NCBI GenBank assembly: GCA_031267115.1
Contig: JAIRZS010000138.1
Span: 1 to 22,936, forward strand
Source: Treponema sp.
GTDB taxonomy: Bacteria > Spirochaetota > Spirochaetia > Treponematales > Breznakiellaceae
Length of the DNA stretch: 22,936 nucleotides
Direction of reading: 5' to 3'
Position 1 is the stretch's first letter. Every line of letters begins with the position of its first letter. A program made the position numbers and the translations under genes. Below are positions 1-7,975 of the stretch, in pieces. The notes beneath the pieces are model-generated. The model was not told the DNA's origin. It saw nothing but the letters and a program-made list of their open reading frames with translations, and did not search any database.

Positions 1-889
1 TCAGGGAATACTCGACAATTGTCCGGTTCTTTTCTTTACAGATGATAATGCCGATAGCGTCATTTTCGTGGGGAAGTTTTACCTTGTCGTTCAGGAGGGA
101 GAGATAAAATTCCATTTTACCCTTGTACTCCGGCTGGAATTCGCCGATTTTTAATTCGATGGCTACCAGACACCGCAATTCCCGGTGATATAGCAAGAGG
201 TCAATGAAGTATTCCTTGTCATCGATTGATAGTTTGAACTGGTTGCCGATAAACGTAAACTGCGGCCCCATTTCAAGCAGAAAAGAACGCACATTATTCA
301 CCAACGCCGATTCAAGCTGCCGCTCGGAATGTTCATCCGCCAGGTCCATAAAGTCGAAAGTGTATTCATCCTTTACCGCCAAAACCGCCTGTTTTCTGAT
401 AGTGTCCGGCAGGGTTTCATCAAAATTGGTCTGCCCCAAAAGATACTTTTCATAGGTTTTGTTTTCTATTTGATGGATGAGGACATTTTTCGACCAGCCG
501 AATTTCTTTACCGCCAAAATATAAAACCGCCGCTCCTGATTATCCTTGCATTTGTTAAGTATGGCAATATGCTTTGTCCAGCTTATTTCTGCAACCAATG
601 GCTGCAGAAATTCAACATTGTGATACTCTGTATAGAATTGAGCCATAAGCCATAAATTGCGTTCCGAAAACCCGCTGACACCGGGGAATTCTTTCTGCAA
701 CTCTCCGGAAAGAACCGGCACAATTGCCTGCCCCCAGCTTTCACTCTGCCTTTCGGAAATATTACAGCCTATGTCCCAATAGAGCTTAATGAGATTAGTA
801 TTAACCGCCTTGAGCGCCTCGTATTGGGCAAGGCGGATTTTTTCTTTGATTTCGGCGATAAAGTTTCGCTGGGTGCGGTCAAGGGTCAT
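1..889 (-). CDS. DUF1016/YhcG-family PD-(D/E)XK nuclease, C-terminus beyond the window
   Basis: I translated this frame by hand; it is open from an ATG at 889 to the left edge, giving 296 residues. The N-terminal half (about 1-180) is the helical DUF1016 N domain. The C-terminal half carries the nuclease core: Asp230 in FIDLLLYH, then Glu245 and Lys247 in IELKIG, followed by the family-typical stretch around EYKGKMEFYL and GIIICKEKNRT. Known members are about 340-380 residues, so roughly 40-80 residues are probably missing. A GGAGAG ribosome site lies 9 bases upstream of the ATG. A nearer ATG at 896 is in another frame. It follows the broken QueC-like/nuclease gene by 34 bases on the same strand. 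Family members are often found in accessory or defence regions; the substrate is not known to me. Family confidence is high, cellular role is open. Confidence 0.9.
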   Translation of the reverse strand, partial: MTLDRTQRNFIAEIKEKIRLAQYEALKAVNTNLIKLYWDIGCNISERQSESWGQAIVPVLSGELQKEFPGVSGFSERNLWLMAQFYTEYHNVEFLQPLVAEISWTKHIAILNKCKDNQERRFYILAVKKFGWSKNVLIHQIENKTYEKYLLGQTNFDETLPDTIRKQAVLAVKDEYTFDFMDLADEHSERQLESALVNNVRSFLLEMGPQFTFIGNQFKLSIDDKEYFIDLLLYHRELRCLVAIELKIGEFQPEYKGKMEFYLSLLNDKVKLPHENDAIGIIICKEKNRTIVEYSL

Positions 890-923
890 GGGGCATATCT
901 CTCCTTTCCATTAGAGGATCCTA

Positions 924-1838
924 TTACCTATAAATTTTAACATAGCAATCTCTTCTTTTTTCTTCAAAGCTTTTTATAAACAACTCATCGTCAATTATTG
1001 CTCTGTCTGGATCGTATACAATAAAATAAACTCCATATGCACTTTGAATTTTAGTAATATCAGCAGCAATACCTTCAGTTGCTTTACTGGGAGTTGTCCC
1101 TTTACGTATATATTTTGCTTCAATAATTAAATTATCCTGCGAATGATCTGCTATATAGTTTGTAATACCAAAAAGCAGTCCGGGATATTCTCTATCGAAT
1201 TTTCCATATCCAGATAAGAGGACTTGAATTTTGGCATTCAAATCGAACTCATTTTTTGGTTTTTCAGGATGAAACATTTTGGGAATTACATTCAACAAAA
1301 TTTTATCAATTTCAGAAACACGGGCATATACTGGTGAGTGAAGATATTCGCTCTTAGCAATTATTTCAAGCAAAGAATTTTCAGGCACTGCTTTAAGCAA
1401 ATTCTCATATTTTGATCGCATCTTTGGTAAAGCAGAAAAAATAGTTACACTATTTTTGTAAAAGAAGTTAAATAAAATATCTACTTTATCATCAGGATTA
1501 GTGCCTGGAAAATAATCAATAATATCATCTATTTCACTAAAATATTTTTCGATAAATTCTTCTTTTGTTTTGCTAAGTATTGATGCTGAAAAATTCAGGA
1601 AATTATAGAGGCGTTGTTTTGTTTCATTATTCGGCATGAAATTGATAAAGTCAGATTCATATATATCTGAAATGGCATCAAGATTTTCAGAATAAATAGC
1701 AAATCGCCGTTCAATACATTGTGAACAACAACCACAATGTGTAGCACCTGTAGGTTTTGTGCGTGTCGAACTACAGGAAACAGAGCTTGGGATAATATTT
1801 TGAAGTTTATTACGGTGCTTATTGATACTAAGGTTCAT
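924..1838 (-). pseudogene. 5'-truncated QueC-like zinc module fused to a DpnII/MboI-like PD-(D/E)XK nuclease domain
   Basis: From the internal ATG at 1838 this encodes 304 residues. Residues 22-41 hold a Cys pattern typical of QueC-type enzymes: a lone Cys22 in SCSSTR, then HCGCCSQC with Cys35, Cys38 and Cys41. QatC-like proteins of the Qat anti-phage system have a similar site, as I recall. The ATP-pyrophosphatase domain that should precede it is absent. The C-terminal 100 residues look like a restriction-type nuclease: IIEAKYIR with Glu240 and Lys242, then a helix and GVYFIVYDP. The frame stays open upstream to a TTG at 1967, but that stretch translates repeat sequence and intergenic DNA and has no ribosome site, so I do not count it as protein. 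Base composition is much lower in GC than the genes to its right, which suggests transfer. I read it as a gene remnant whose 3' end is intact. A functional short nuclease is possible but less likely. Confidence 0.7.
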
Positions 1839-1925
1839 TATTGTCAAAAATATATCACAAAAAAAGCTCTCTGTTAAGCGTATTCCGGCTTTGCCGGACA
1901 GGGCGGCAGGTTGGCGGCGAAGCCC

Positions 1926-2039
1926 CGCGCAAGGGATTGAAGCGGTATCCTTTTTTGCCGGAGGCAAAAAAGATACAAGCGTAAAGCCCGGTCCGGGGGC
2001 CGTCCTGCCCTGCGGGCAGGTTGGCGCACGGATGCGCCC
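1926..2039 (-). repeat. Modular hairpin repeat, copy 1
   Basis: Read on the minus strand, the element starts with GGGCGCAT (2039-2032). Next come a GC-rich hairpin region and ACCGGGCTTT. A second hairpin with a TTTTTTGCC/GGCAAAAAA stem follows, and the element ends in CAATCCCTTGCGCG. Bases 1926-1994 are a reverse-complement match to 22493-22561 over 69 bases with one difference that I can see. More GC hairpin-like sequence (CCGGCTTTGCCGG) lies just to the left at 1885-1925. It sits between the broken QueC-like/nuclease gene and the GH13 gene. Confidence 0.85.
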
Positions 2040-2072
2040 AAATTCAGAATCCTATACTATATGGGTAAAAAA

Positions 2073-2101
2073 TGGAAAAAATACCGGCTATTCATTATAC
2101 T
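2073..2101 (+). promoter_or_regulatory. Possible promoter of the GH13 gene
   Basis: TGGAAA (2073-2078) and TATACT (2096-2101) are separated by 17 bases and lie 30 bases before the GH13 start codon. The -35 matches the sigma-70 consensus at four of six positions. This is a weak prediction based on spacing and match only. Confidence 0.3.
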
Positions 2102-2131
2102 TGAAACAGTCTTCCATACGGAGGTGTAAGC

Positions 2132-5100
2132 ATGGAATCTTTGCGGATACCGCTTTTTTTGAAGAATGACTGGATGCGGACGGTACGGGGGACCGGGTTT
2201 CGGGCGGACGCTTGTATGGCCCTGCGGGAATTTCACATCCGCCGCGATGTCCGGGAAGAATACGGGCTGGAACACGGGATTTTTTCCCTGCGGGGGAACG
2301 TGGTGCTGGCGAATATCCGGGAAGCGCGGAATTTAACCCGGAAGATCAACGCTAAAACAGACCCACAAAGCCCGGAAAAAATGCTGAAGGCCGGGCAGCT
2401 CAACGCTATGGGGCTTATCGACGAGATACTTCACTATATGGTGGCCCTTTACCGGGAGCAGGTTCAAAGCGACGTGTTCGAGACCGCGCTCGGACGGCTT
2501 GGGTCCCAGCTGGGGTCCGACAAGGTCAGGGTGCTGCTGGAGACTTTTTCCGGCCTGTTCCCGCCCAGGGATGTATACGCGGGCAAGGTTTCGGTCGGCG
2601 ATTACCTTAAAGGGAGCGACGAGGGGGAGAGCAACGGATCTCTGGCGCTCGAGGAGATTATGCTCCTGGCGCTGGCAAACCTCAATCCGGCTTTCAGGCC
2701 TTTTCTTTTTATGTTTGACGACCGGAGCCTTGAGGTTGAAACGGTTTATAACGAGGCCCTGGAACTGCTCCGCGCGCATCTGGCGGAGATGCCGCCCTTC
2801 GGCCCTGACGGGCAAAACCTCTGGGACCTGCTTCGCGCCCCCGCCCTGGCGTCCCCGGATTCTCTTACCGGGCAGCTTGACTTTATGCGCAGGAAATGGG
2901 GCCTCCTCCTGGGGAAATTCCTTTCGCGTATACTGATGGGGCTGGACGTGATCAAGGAAGAAGAAAAACCCTCGTTCTTCGGCCCAGGCCCGTCTGAGGC
3001 GCTGACTTTCGGCGGGCTTGACGAATACGAGCGGTTCAGCCCGGATCAGGACTGGATGCCGAACACGGTGCTGGTGGCAAAAAGCACCCTGGTCTGGCTT
3101 TTCCAGGTTTCCAAAAAATACGGCAGGGAGATTACCCGGCTGGATCAGATTCCCGACGAGGAACTTGACGAGCTGGCGCACCGGGGCTTTACCGGGCTCT
3201 GGCTCATCGGGCTTTGGGAGCGGAGCAACGCTTCCCGTATTATCAAGCAGTGGACCGGGAACCCGGAGGCGGCGGCAAGCGCGTACAGCCTCTACGACTA
3301 CGATATTGCCGGGGAACTGGGCGGCTGGGCGGCTCTGGCGAATCTGCGGGAACGCTGCTACCGCCGGGGGATCAGGCTGGGTTCGGACATGGTACCCAAC
3401 CACACGGGTATTGACAGCCGCTGGATTGTGGAACACCCGGACCGTTTTTTGCAGCTTCCCTATACGCCCTTTCCGGCCTACAACTACAACTGCGGAAATC
3501 TCTCGGGCAGGGACGATATTACCGTCCAGATAGAGGAACACTATTTTGACCGCAGCGACTGCGCGGTGGTTTTTAAACGCATCGACAACCGCACCGGCGA
3601 AACCCGTTATATCTACCACGGGAACGACGGGACTTCCATGCCCTGGAACGATACCGCCCAGATCGATTTTCTCAACGAGGAGGCGCGGGAAGCGGTTATT
3701 CAGACGATTATCGGGGTGTGCAAACAGTTCCCCATTGTCCGCTTTGACGCGGCTATGACCCTTGCCAAGCGCCACATCCAGCGGCTCTGGTACCCGGAGC
3801 CGGGCAGGGGCGGGGACATTGCGAGCCGTTCCGAGTACGCGATTTCCGCCGAGGAATTCAACCGCCGCATTCCCAACGAATTCTGGCGGGAAGTGGTGGA
3901 TCGCTGCGCGGTGGAAGCGCCGAATACCCTGCTCCTGGCGGAAGCGTTCTGGATGATGGAAGGCTACTTTGTCCGCACCCTGGGGATGCACCGGGTGTAC
4001 AATTCGGCCTTTATGAACATGCTTAAAAAAGAAGAAAATTCAAAATACCGGGACACTATCAAAAATACCCTTGAATTTGATCCGGAAGTGCTTAAGCGTT
4101 TTGTCAATTTTATGAACAACCCCGACGAGGAAACCGCGGCGGCCCAGTTCGGCAAGGGGGACAAGTACTTCGGCATCTGCACGCTGCTTGTAACTATGCC
4201 GGGGCTTCCTATGTTCGGCCACGGGCAAATCGAAGGCTTTGAGGAAAAGTACGGGATGGAATACCGCCGCTCCTACAGAGACGAAAAGCCCGACCTGGGT
4301 TTTGTGGAGCGGCACGAGCGGGAAATTTTCCCTCTGATGAAGAAGCGTTACCTCTTTTCGGGGAGCGCCGGTTTCTGCCTTTTCGACCTTTGGGATTCAA
4401 ACGGCAGCGTAAACGAGAATGTGTTTGCCTACACCAACCATGCAGGAAACGAGCGGTCCCTGGTCCTCTACAACAACGCCTACTCTCCGGCCACGGGCTG
4501 GATACGCGAGGGGGCGGCGAACATTCCCCAAAAAGACGGCAGTTCCCGCCGCGACAGCCTCTGCCAGACGCTTGGCCTCCGGGGGGACGACCGCTGCTTT
4601 GCCCTGCTCAGGGAACAGCGGCAGAACCGCTGGTTTATCCGCTCTTCAAAGGAAATCGCCGAACGGGGGCTTTTTGTTTCCCTTAACGGCTACCAGGCCC
4701 AGGTGTTTCTGGATATCCACGAAGTGGCGGACAGCGCCCCCGGCTCCGCGGAATACCGCTGGGACGCCCGCTGGTCCAAGCTTAACGCGGAACTCGACGG
4801 CAGGGGGGTGTGGGACCTGGACACGGCGCTTAAAGATATTTTCCTGGGAGAACTCTACGCGCCCCTTGCCGAGTGCTTTACCCACGGAAGATTCGCCGAA
4901 CTGACCGCGCTGGTTACCGCGGATTCGGCGCGGAAAAAGGAAGCCGCTGTTTTTGCCGAATCCTTTGAAAAGCCCGCCGAAACTTTTATCGCCCTTGCGT
5001 TTAAATTTCTTGACGGCGCGGACGGGCGGTACGAACCTTTCCCCGCGATTTTGGCAAAGGATCAGGCGGCCCGCAAGGCTGCCGCGCCGGCGCCTGACAG

Positions 5101-5968
5101 CAGGGCAATCCAGCACGCGGTAAAGGATTTTATCGTTTATCTGGAAGCGCTTTTAACGCTGGGAAAGGGAGAAAAGAAACCGGATGCGAAACAGGCCAGG
5201 GCCGCTGTCAGACCCGCGCCCAAAACTGTGCCGGACGGCAAAAGCGCCGGCCCGGAAGATGCCGCGGCGGCAAAATTCCTCCATTCCATCTCGGAAGCCG
5301 TTTCCGCGAGGCCCGCCATCGCGATCTTCGGCCTCGGCTATGGCCTGCTTAGGCTGCTCCGTGCCGTGCTTGGAAAGGGCGCGGGCGGCGGCGCGGGGAA
5401 TCTTGCGGAATTCTGGGGCCTGGACCGCAAGCTGCGCGAGGCTTTTGAGGGGCTTGGCATTCCCGGAGGCGAAGCGTGGCGGGTCATAGAGATCATGAAG
5501 GCGGTCCTGGCCCGGACCGGCGCGGCGGTAAAGACGGCCTCCCCGCAGGAACTTGTCCCCCCGGCGCTGGCTCTGGCGCTGGAAAATTACGCTGCCGACG
5601 ACTTCCGCGCAATCCTGAAGGTCAACTTCTTTGAAAACACGTTCTGGTTCAACAAGGAAGCCTTTGAAGAAGCCCTGTTCTACGTCCCCCTGTTCGCGCT
5701 GCTGGAGTACGGCCAGGCCCAGGCGAAAACCATTGCCGCTGCCGCGGAACAGTTCCGCAGGGCCGAAGCCGCTTCCCAGTACAAGCTGGACCGGCTTATC
5801 GACTCTTTGGCATCAAAGGCAAAAAAGCCCGGCGGCGCTGCCGCCAGACCCGGCAAGGCGGATAACGCCAGGACAAACACCGGCAAATCGATCGCCGGCA
5901 AAGAAAACACCGGTACAAAGGAAGCGCGGGCCAAACCAAAGGGCCGGAACGAAAAAAAGAAAAAATGA
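2132..5968 (+). CDS. Large GH13 (alpha-amylase) family protein with long extra N- and C-terminal regions
   Basis: The 1278-residue product has the GH13 barrel in its middle (about 330-770). Region I is DMVPNHTG (Asp419-His424). Region II is VRFDAA with the nucleophile Asp539. Region III is LLLAEAFW with the acid/base Glu604. Region IV is FMNNPDEE with Asp665. All three catalytic acids are present, but the usual His before the region IV Asp is Pro664. The family acts on alpha-glucosidic bonds by hydrolysis or transfer; the exact substrate cannot be read from sequence. About 300 mostly helical residues precede the barrel. An Ala/Lys/Pro-rich linker, another helical region and a Lys-rich tail follow it. 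No signal peptide is seen, so it is probably cytoplasmic. ATG 2132 has GGAGG 7 bases upstream. The sppA-like gene starts 27 bases after the stop, so the two may be co-transcribed. Confidence 0.88.
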   Translation: MESLRIPLFLKNDWMRTVRGTGFRADACMALREFHIRRDVREEYGLEHGIFSLRGNVVLANIREARNLTRKINAKTDPQSPEKMLKAGQLNAMGLIDEILHYMVALYREQVQSDVFETALGRLGSQLGSDKVRVLLETFSGLFPPRDVYAGKVSVGDYLKGSDEGESNGSLALEEIMLLALANLNPAFRPFLFMFDDRSLEVETVYNEALELLRAHLAEMPPFGPDGQNLWDLLRAPALASPDSLTGQLDFMRRKWGLLLGKFLSRILMGLDVIKEEEKPSFFGPGPSEALTFGGLDEYERFSPDQDWMPNTVLVAKSTLVWLFQVSKKYGREITRLDQIPDEELDELAHRGFTGLWLIGLWERSNASRIIKQWTGNPEAAASAYSLYDYDIAGELGGWAALANLRERCYRRGIRLGSDMVPNHTGIDSRWIVEHPDRFLQLPYTPFPAYNYNCGNLSGRDDITVQIEEHYFDRSDCAVVFKRIDNRTGETRYIYHGNDGTSMPWNDTAQIDFLNEEAREAVIQTIIGVCKQFPIVRFDAAMTLAKRHIQRLWYPEPGRGGDIASRSEYAISAEEFNRRIPNEFWREVVDRCAVEAPNTLLLAEAFWMMEGYFVRTLGMHRVYNSAFMNMLKKEENSKYRDTIKNTLEFDPEVLKRFVNFMNNPDEETAAAQFGKGDKYFGICTLLVTMPGLPMFGHGQIEGFEEKYGMEYRRSYRDEKPDLGFVERHEREIFPLMKKRYLFSGSAGFCLFDLWDSNGSVNENVFAYTNHAGNERSLVLYNNAYSPATGWIREGAANIPQKDGSSRRDSLCQTLGLRGDDRCFALLREQRQNRWFIRSSKEIAERGLFVSLNGYQAQVFLDIHEVADSAPGSAEYRWDARWSKLNAELDGRGVWDLDTALKDIFLGELYAPLAECFTHGRFAELTALVTADSARKKEAAVFAESFEKPAETFIALAFKFLDGADGRYEPFPAILAKDQAARKAAAPAPDSRAIQHAVKDFIVYLEALLTLGKGEKKPDAKQARAAVRPAPKTVPDGKSAGPEDAAAAKFLHSISEAVSARPAIAIFGLGYGLLRLLRAVLGKGAGGGAGNLAEFWGLDRKLREAFEGLGIPGGEAWRVIEIMKAVLARTGAAVKTASPQELVPPALALALENYAADDFRAILKVNFFENTFWFNKEAFEEALFYVPLFALLEYGQAQAKTIAAAAEQFRRAEAASQYKLDRLIDSLASKAKKPGGAAARPGKADNARTNTGKSIAGKENTGTKEARAKPKGRNEKKKK

Positions 5969-5995
5969 GCCTCCGCGCGGCAGGCGGCAGGCACA

Positions 5996-7804
5996 ATGAA
6001 ACACAAGAGAGGCGCGAGCGGAATGGTTTTTCTTTTTATTTTCATTTTGCTGCTGGGGCCGGTAATCTCCGCCGGCACCGACAGCGCTGCCGCAGGGGTT
6101 GATTCCGCTGCCGAATCCCAGGACAGCAAACCCGCGGTTATACAGGTTCCCGGCCGGACTCCGAAGGTCCGGTATCTGGAACTGTCGCTTTACAACCAGC
6201 AGGCCGGCTACTTTCTTCCTTCCCCGGACCAGCCTTCCCTCCTCAAAATTCTGCAAGTTATCAAAAGGGCCGGGGAAGACAGGAATATCCGGGGCATAAT
6301 TCTTAACACTTCCGGCTTCAGCGCGGACAGGACCGCCCTTTGGGAATTGCGGAACGCCCTTGAAACTTTTAAGGCGTCGGGGAAAAAACTGATCGTGTTT
6401 TTCGACACGGCGGATATTGACCTCTACTGCCTGGCCTCGGCAGCGGACAAAATTGTCATGGACAATCTGGGGACCCTGACCTTTACCGGCTATGTATACG
6501 GCAGGGGGTACTACCGTTCGACCCTGGAAAAAATCGGCGTCGGGGTACAGGAACTCCGTTATTTTAACTACAAGTCCGCCATGGAATCCTATACCCGCTC
6601 CGCGCTCTCGAACGCGGACCGCAGACAGTACGGCATTTACCTGGACGATATCTTCAACCTTACCAAAGAAACAGTAATGAAAGCCCGGTCATGGACGGAA
6701 GCCGAATTTAACACCATTCTGAACCAGGAATTTCTCTACTCCGCCCAGGGAGCAAAGGCCGGGGGGCTTATCGACGCCATCGGAAGGGGGGCCGCAGTTA
6801 TTGAGGCGGCGCAGGAACTGGAAGGCCGCGATATTGATAATTTTGTTCATTGGGGCGACTCCAGGGCAAGCCTGACCGGCGGGTATCCGAACTACCGTGT
6901 ACGAAGGGGATCTCTTTTTTCCAGGGAAATAGCGGTTGTGTACGCGAACGGGGAGACCGATCTTGACCGGGGCATGGGTACCCGCAATCTGGCCTCCCTT
7001 ATCGGGGAACTTGCGGCCAAACGGCGGATCAGGGCCATTGTAGTGCGGATCAATTCCCCCGGCGGCAGCGCGGAAGCAGCGGATTATCTGGCGGAGGCGA
7101 TCAGGGACGCGCGGTACTACAAGCCCGTAGTTGTTTCCATGGGGCCGGTAGCCGCGTCCGGGGGCTATTGGGCTTCCATGTACGCAGACCATATCGTAGC
7201 CTCCCCGTTTACCCTTACCGGTTCCATCGGGGTCATTGCCGGCTGGTTCTACGATAACGGACTGTACAATAAATTGGGAATAACGATAGACTTGCTCAAG
7301 CGGGGCGATCACGCCGATTTGGGTTCCGGGATAATCATACCGTCCCGGAATCTGAACGCCGCGGAGGAAAAGCGCTACCGGCAGCTAATCCTGGATACCT
7401 ATCATGACTTTGTAGGGAAAGCCGCGAGCGGGCGGAACATGCCTTTTGAAGATATGGAAAAGCTTGCCCAGGGAAGGGTTTATTCGGGAATCGCCGCGCG
7501 TGACAACAGCCTCGCGGACAGCCTGGGCGGTCTGACCGAGGCGCTTGAAATCGCCCGGGAACTCGCGGGCATTCACGAAAACGCGAAAATAGTTTACAAT
7601 GAATATCCCAGGCCCGGCTTTATGGAAACTTTTATAGCCAGGTATCTTTCCGCGTTCATACCGGCGGGGAAGATTCCGGGAAAAACCGGCCTTTTCGAAG
7701 GGCTAAAATACCGCCTTTCTATGAACGGCAGGGTTATGCCCATCCTGCCGCTTGAGACACTGGAATTTACCGGTATGCCGGAAAAGTTATTTCCGGGCGA
7801 ATAA
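5996..7804 (+). CDS. sppA: Signal peptide peptidase SppA, 67-kDa type (peptidase family S49)
   Basis: The 602-residue length fits the long, duplicated form of SppA, a membrane-bound serine protease that degrades cleaved signal peptides. A basic N-terminus and one hydrophobic segment (about residues 10-25) anchor it. The N-terminal S49 repeat supplies the general-base Lys193 in YFNYKSAMES. The C-terminal repeat has NSPGGSA and the nucleophile Ser388 in AASGGYWAS, followed by LTGSIGV. The Lys-Ser spacing (195) is close to that of the E. coli enzyme (Lys209/Ser409). The start is ATG 5996, 27 bases after the GH13 gene; the only ribosome site is a weak purine-rich stretch. Downstream lies a hairpin cluster likely to end or slow transcription. 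Confidence 0.93.
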   Translation: MKHKRGASGMVFLFIFILLLGPVISAGTDSAAAGVDSAAESQDSKPAVIQVPGRTPKVRYLELSLYNQQAGYFLPSPDQPSLLKILQVIKRAGEDRNIRGIILNTSGFSADRTALWELRNALETFKASGKKLIVFFDTADIDLYCLASAADKIVMDNLGTLTFTGYVYGRGYYRSTLEKIGVGVQELRYFNYKSAMESYTRSALSNADRRQYGIYLDDIFNLTKETVMKARSWTEAEFNTILNQEFLYSAQGAKAGGLIDAIGRGAAVIEAAQELEGRDIDNFVHWGDSRASLTGGYPNYRVRRGSLFSREIAVVYANGETDLDRGMGTRNLASLIGELAAKRRIRAIVVRINSPGGSAEAADYLAEAIRDARYYKPVVVSMGPVAASGGYWASMYADHIVASPFTLTGSIGVIAGWFYDNGLYNKLGITIDLLKRGDHADLGSGIIIPSRNLNAAEEKRYRQLILDTYHDFVGKAASGRNMPFEDMEKLAQGRVYSGIAARDNSLADSLGGLTEALEIARELAGIHENAKIVYNEYPRPGFMETFIARYLSAFIPAGKIPGKTGLFEGLKYRLSMNGRVMPILPLETLEFTGMPEKLFPGE

Positions 7805-7826
7805 GGCTTCCCCAAAACTTCAATAA

Positions 7827-7945
7827 GGGGGGGCCTGTTACCAGAAGGCGGGGCAAAACCCTGCGGGTTTTGATCGCTGTCCGGCCCCCCTGCGGCCGGG
7901 CCAAGGTCCCGGCCTACCCCCCCGCACAGCGCCGGACGGCGCTTT
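7827..7945. repeat. Cluster of GC-rich hairpins after sppA, the last terminator-like
   Basis: Three inverted repeats lie in tandem. CAAAACC/GGTTTTG is at 7854-7860 and 7866-7872. CCGGCC/GGCCGG is at 7881-7886 and 7894-7899. AGCGCCG/CGGCGCT is at 7928-7934 and 7937-7943, with a 2-base loop followed by three T. The last could act as a weak terminator for sppA. The density of stems resembles the dispersed repeats elsewhere in the window, but the shared GGGCGCAT and CAATCCCTTGCGCG ends are not present. Confidence 0.55.
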
Positions 7946-7975
7946 CGGTATATATCAGTATATAAAGGAAGTTTC

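Noticed and set aside
1839..1967. Upstream in-frame extension of the QueC-like/nuclease gene to a TTG
   Set aside because: It translates the dispersed repeat (the same AKKDTASIPCA peptide appears from copy 2), has no ribosome site, and the family similarity begins only after the ATG at 1838.
2333..3991. 552-codon open frame on the minus strand
   Set aside because: It lies wholly opposite the GH13 gene, whose motifs are clear. It has low-complexity Pro/Arg/His-rich content, and GC-rich third positions create such antisense frames.
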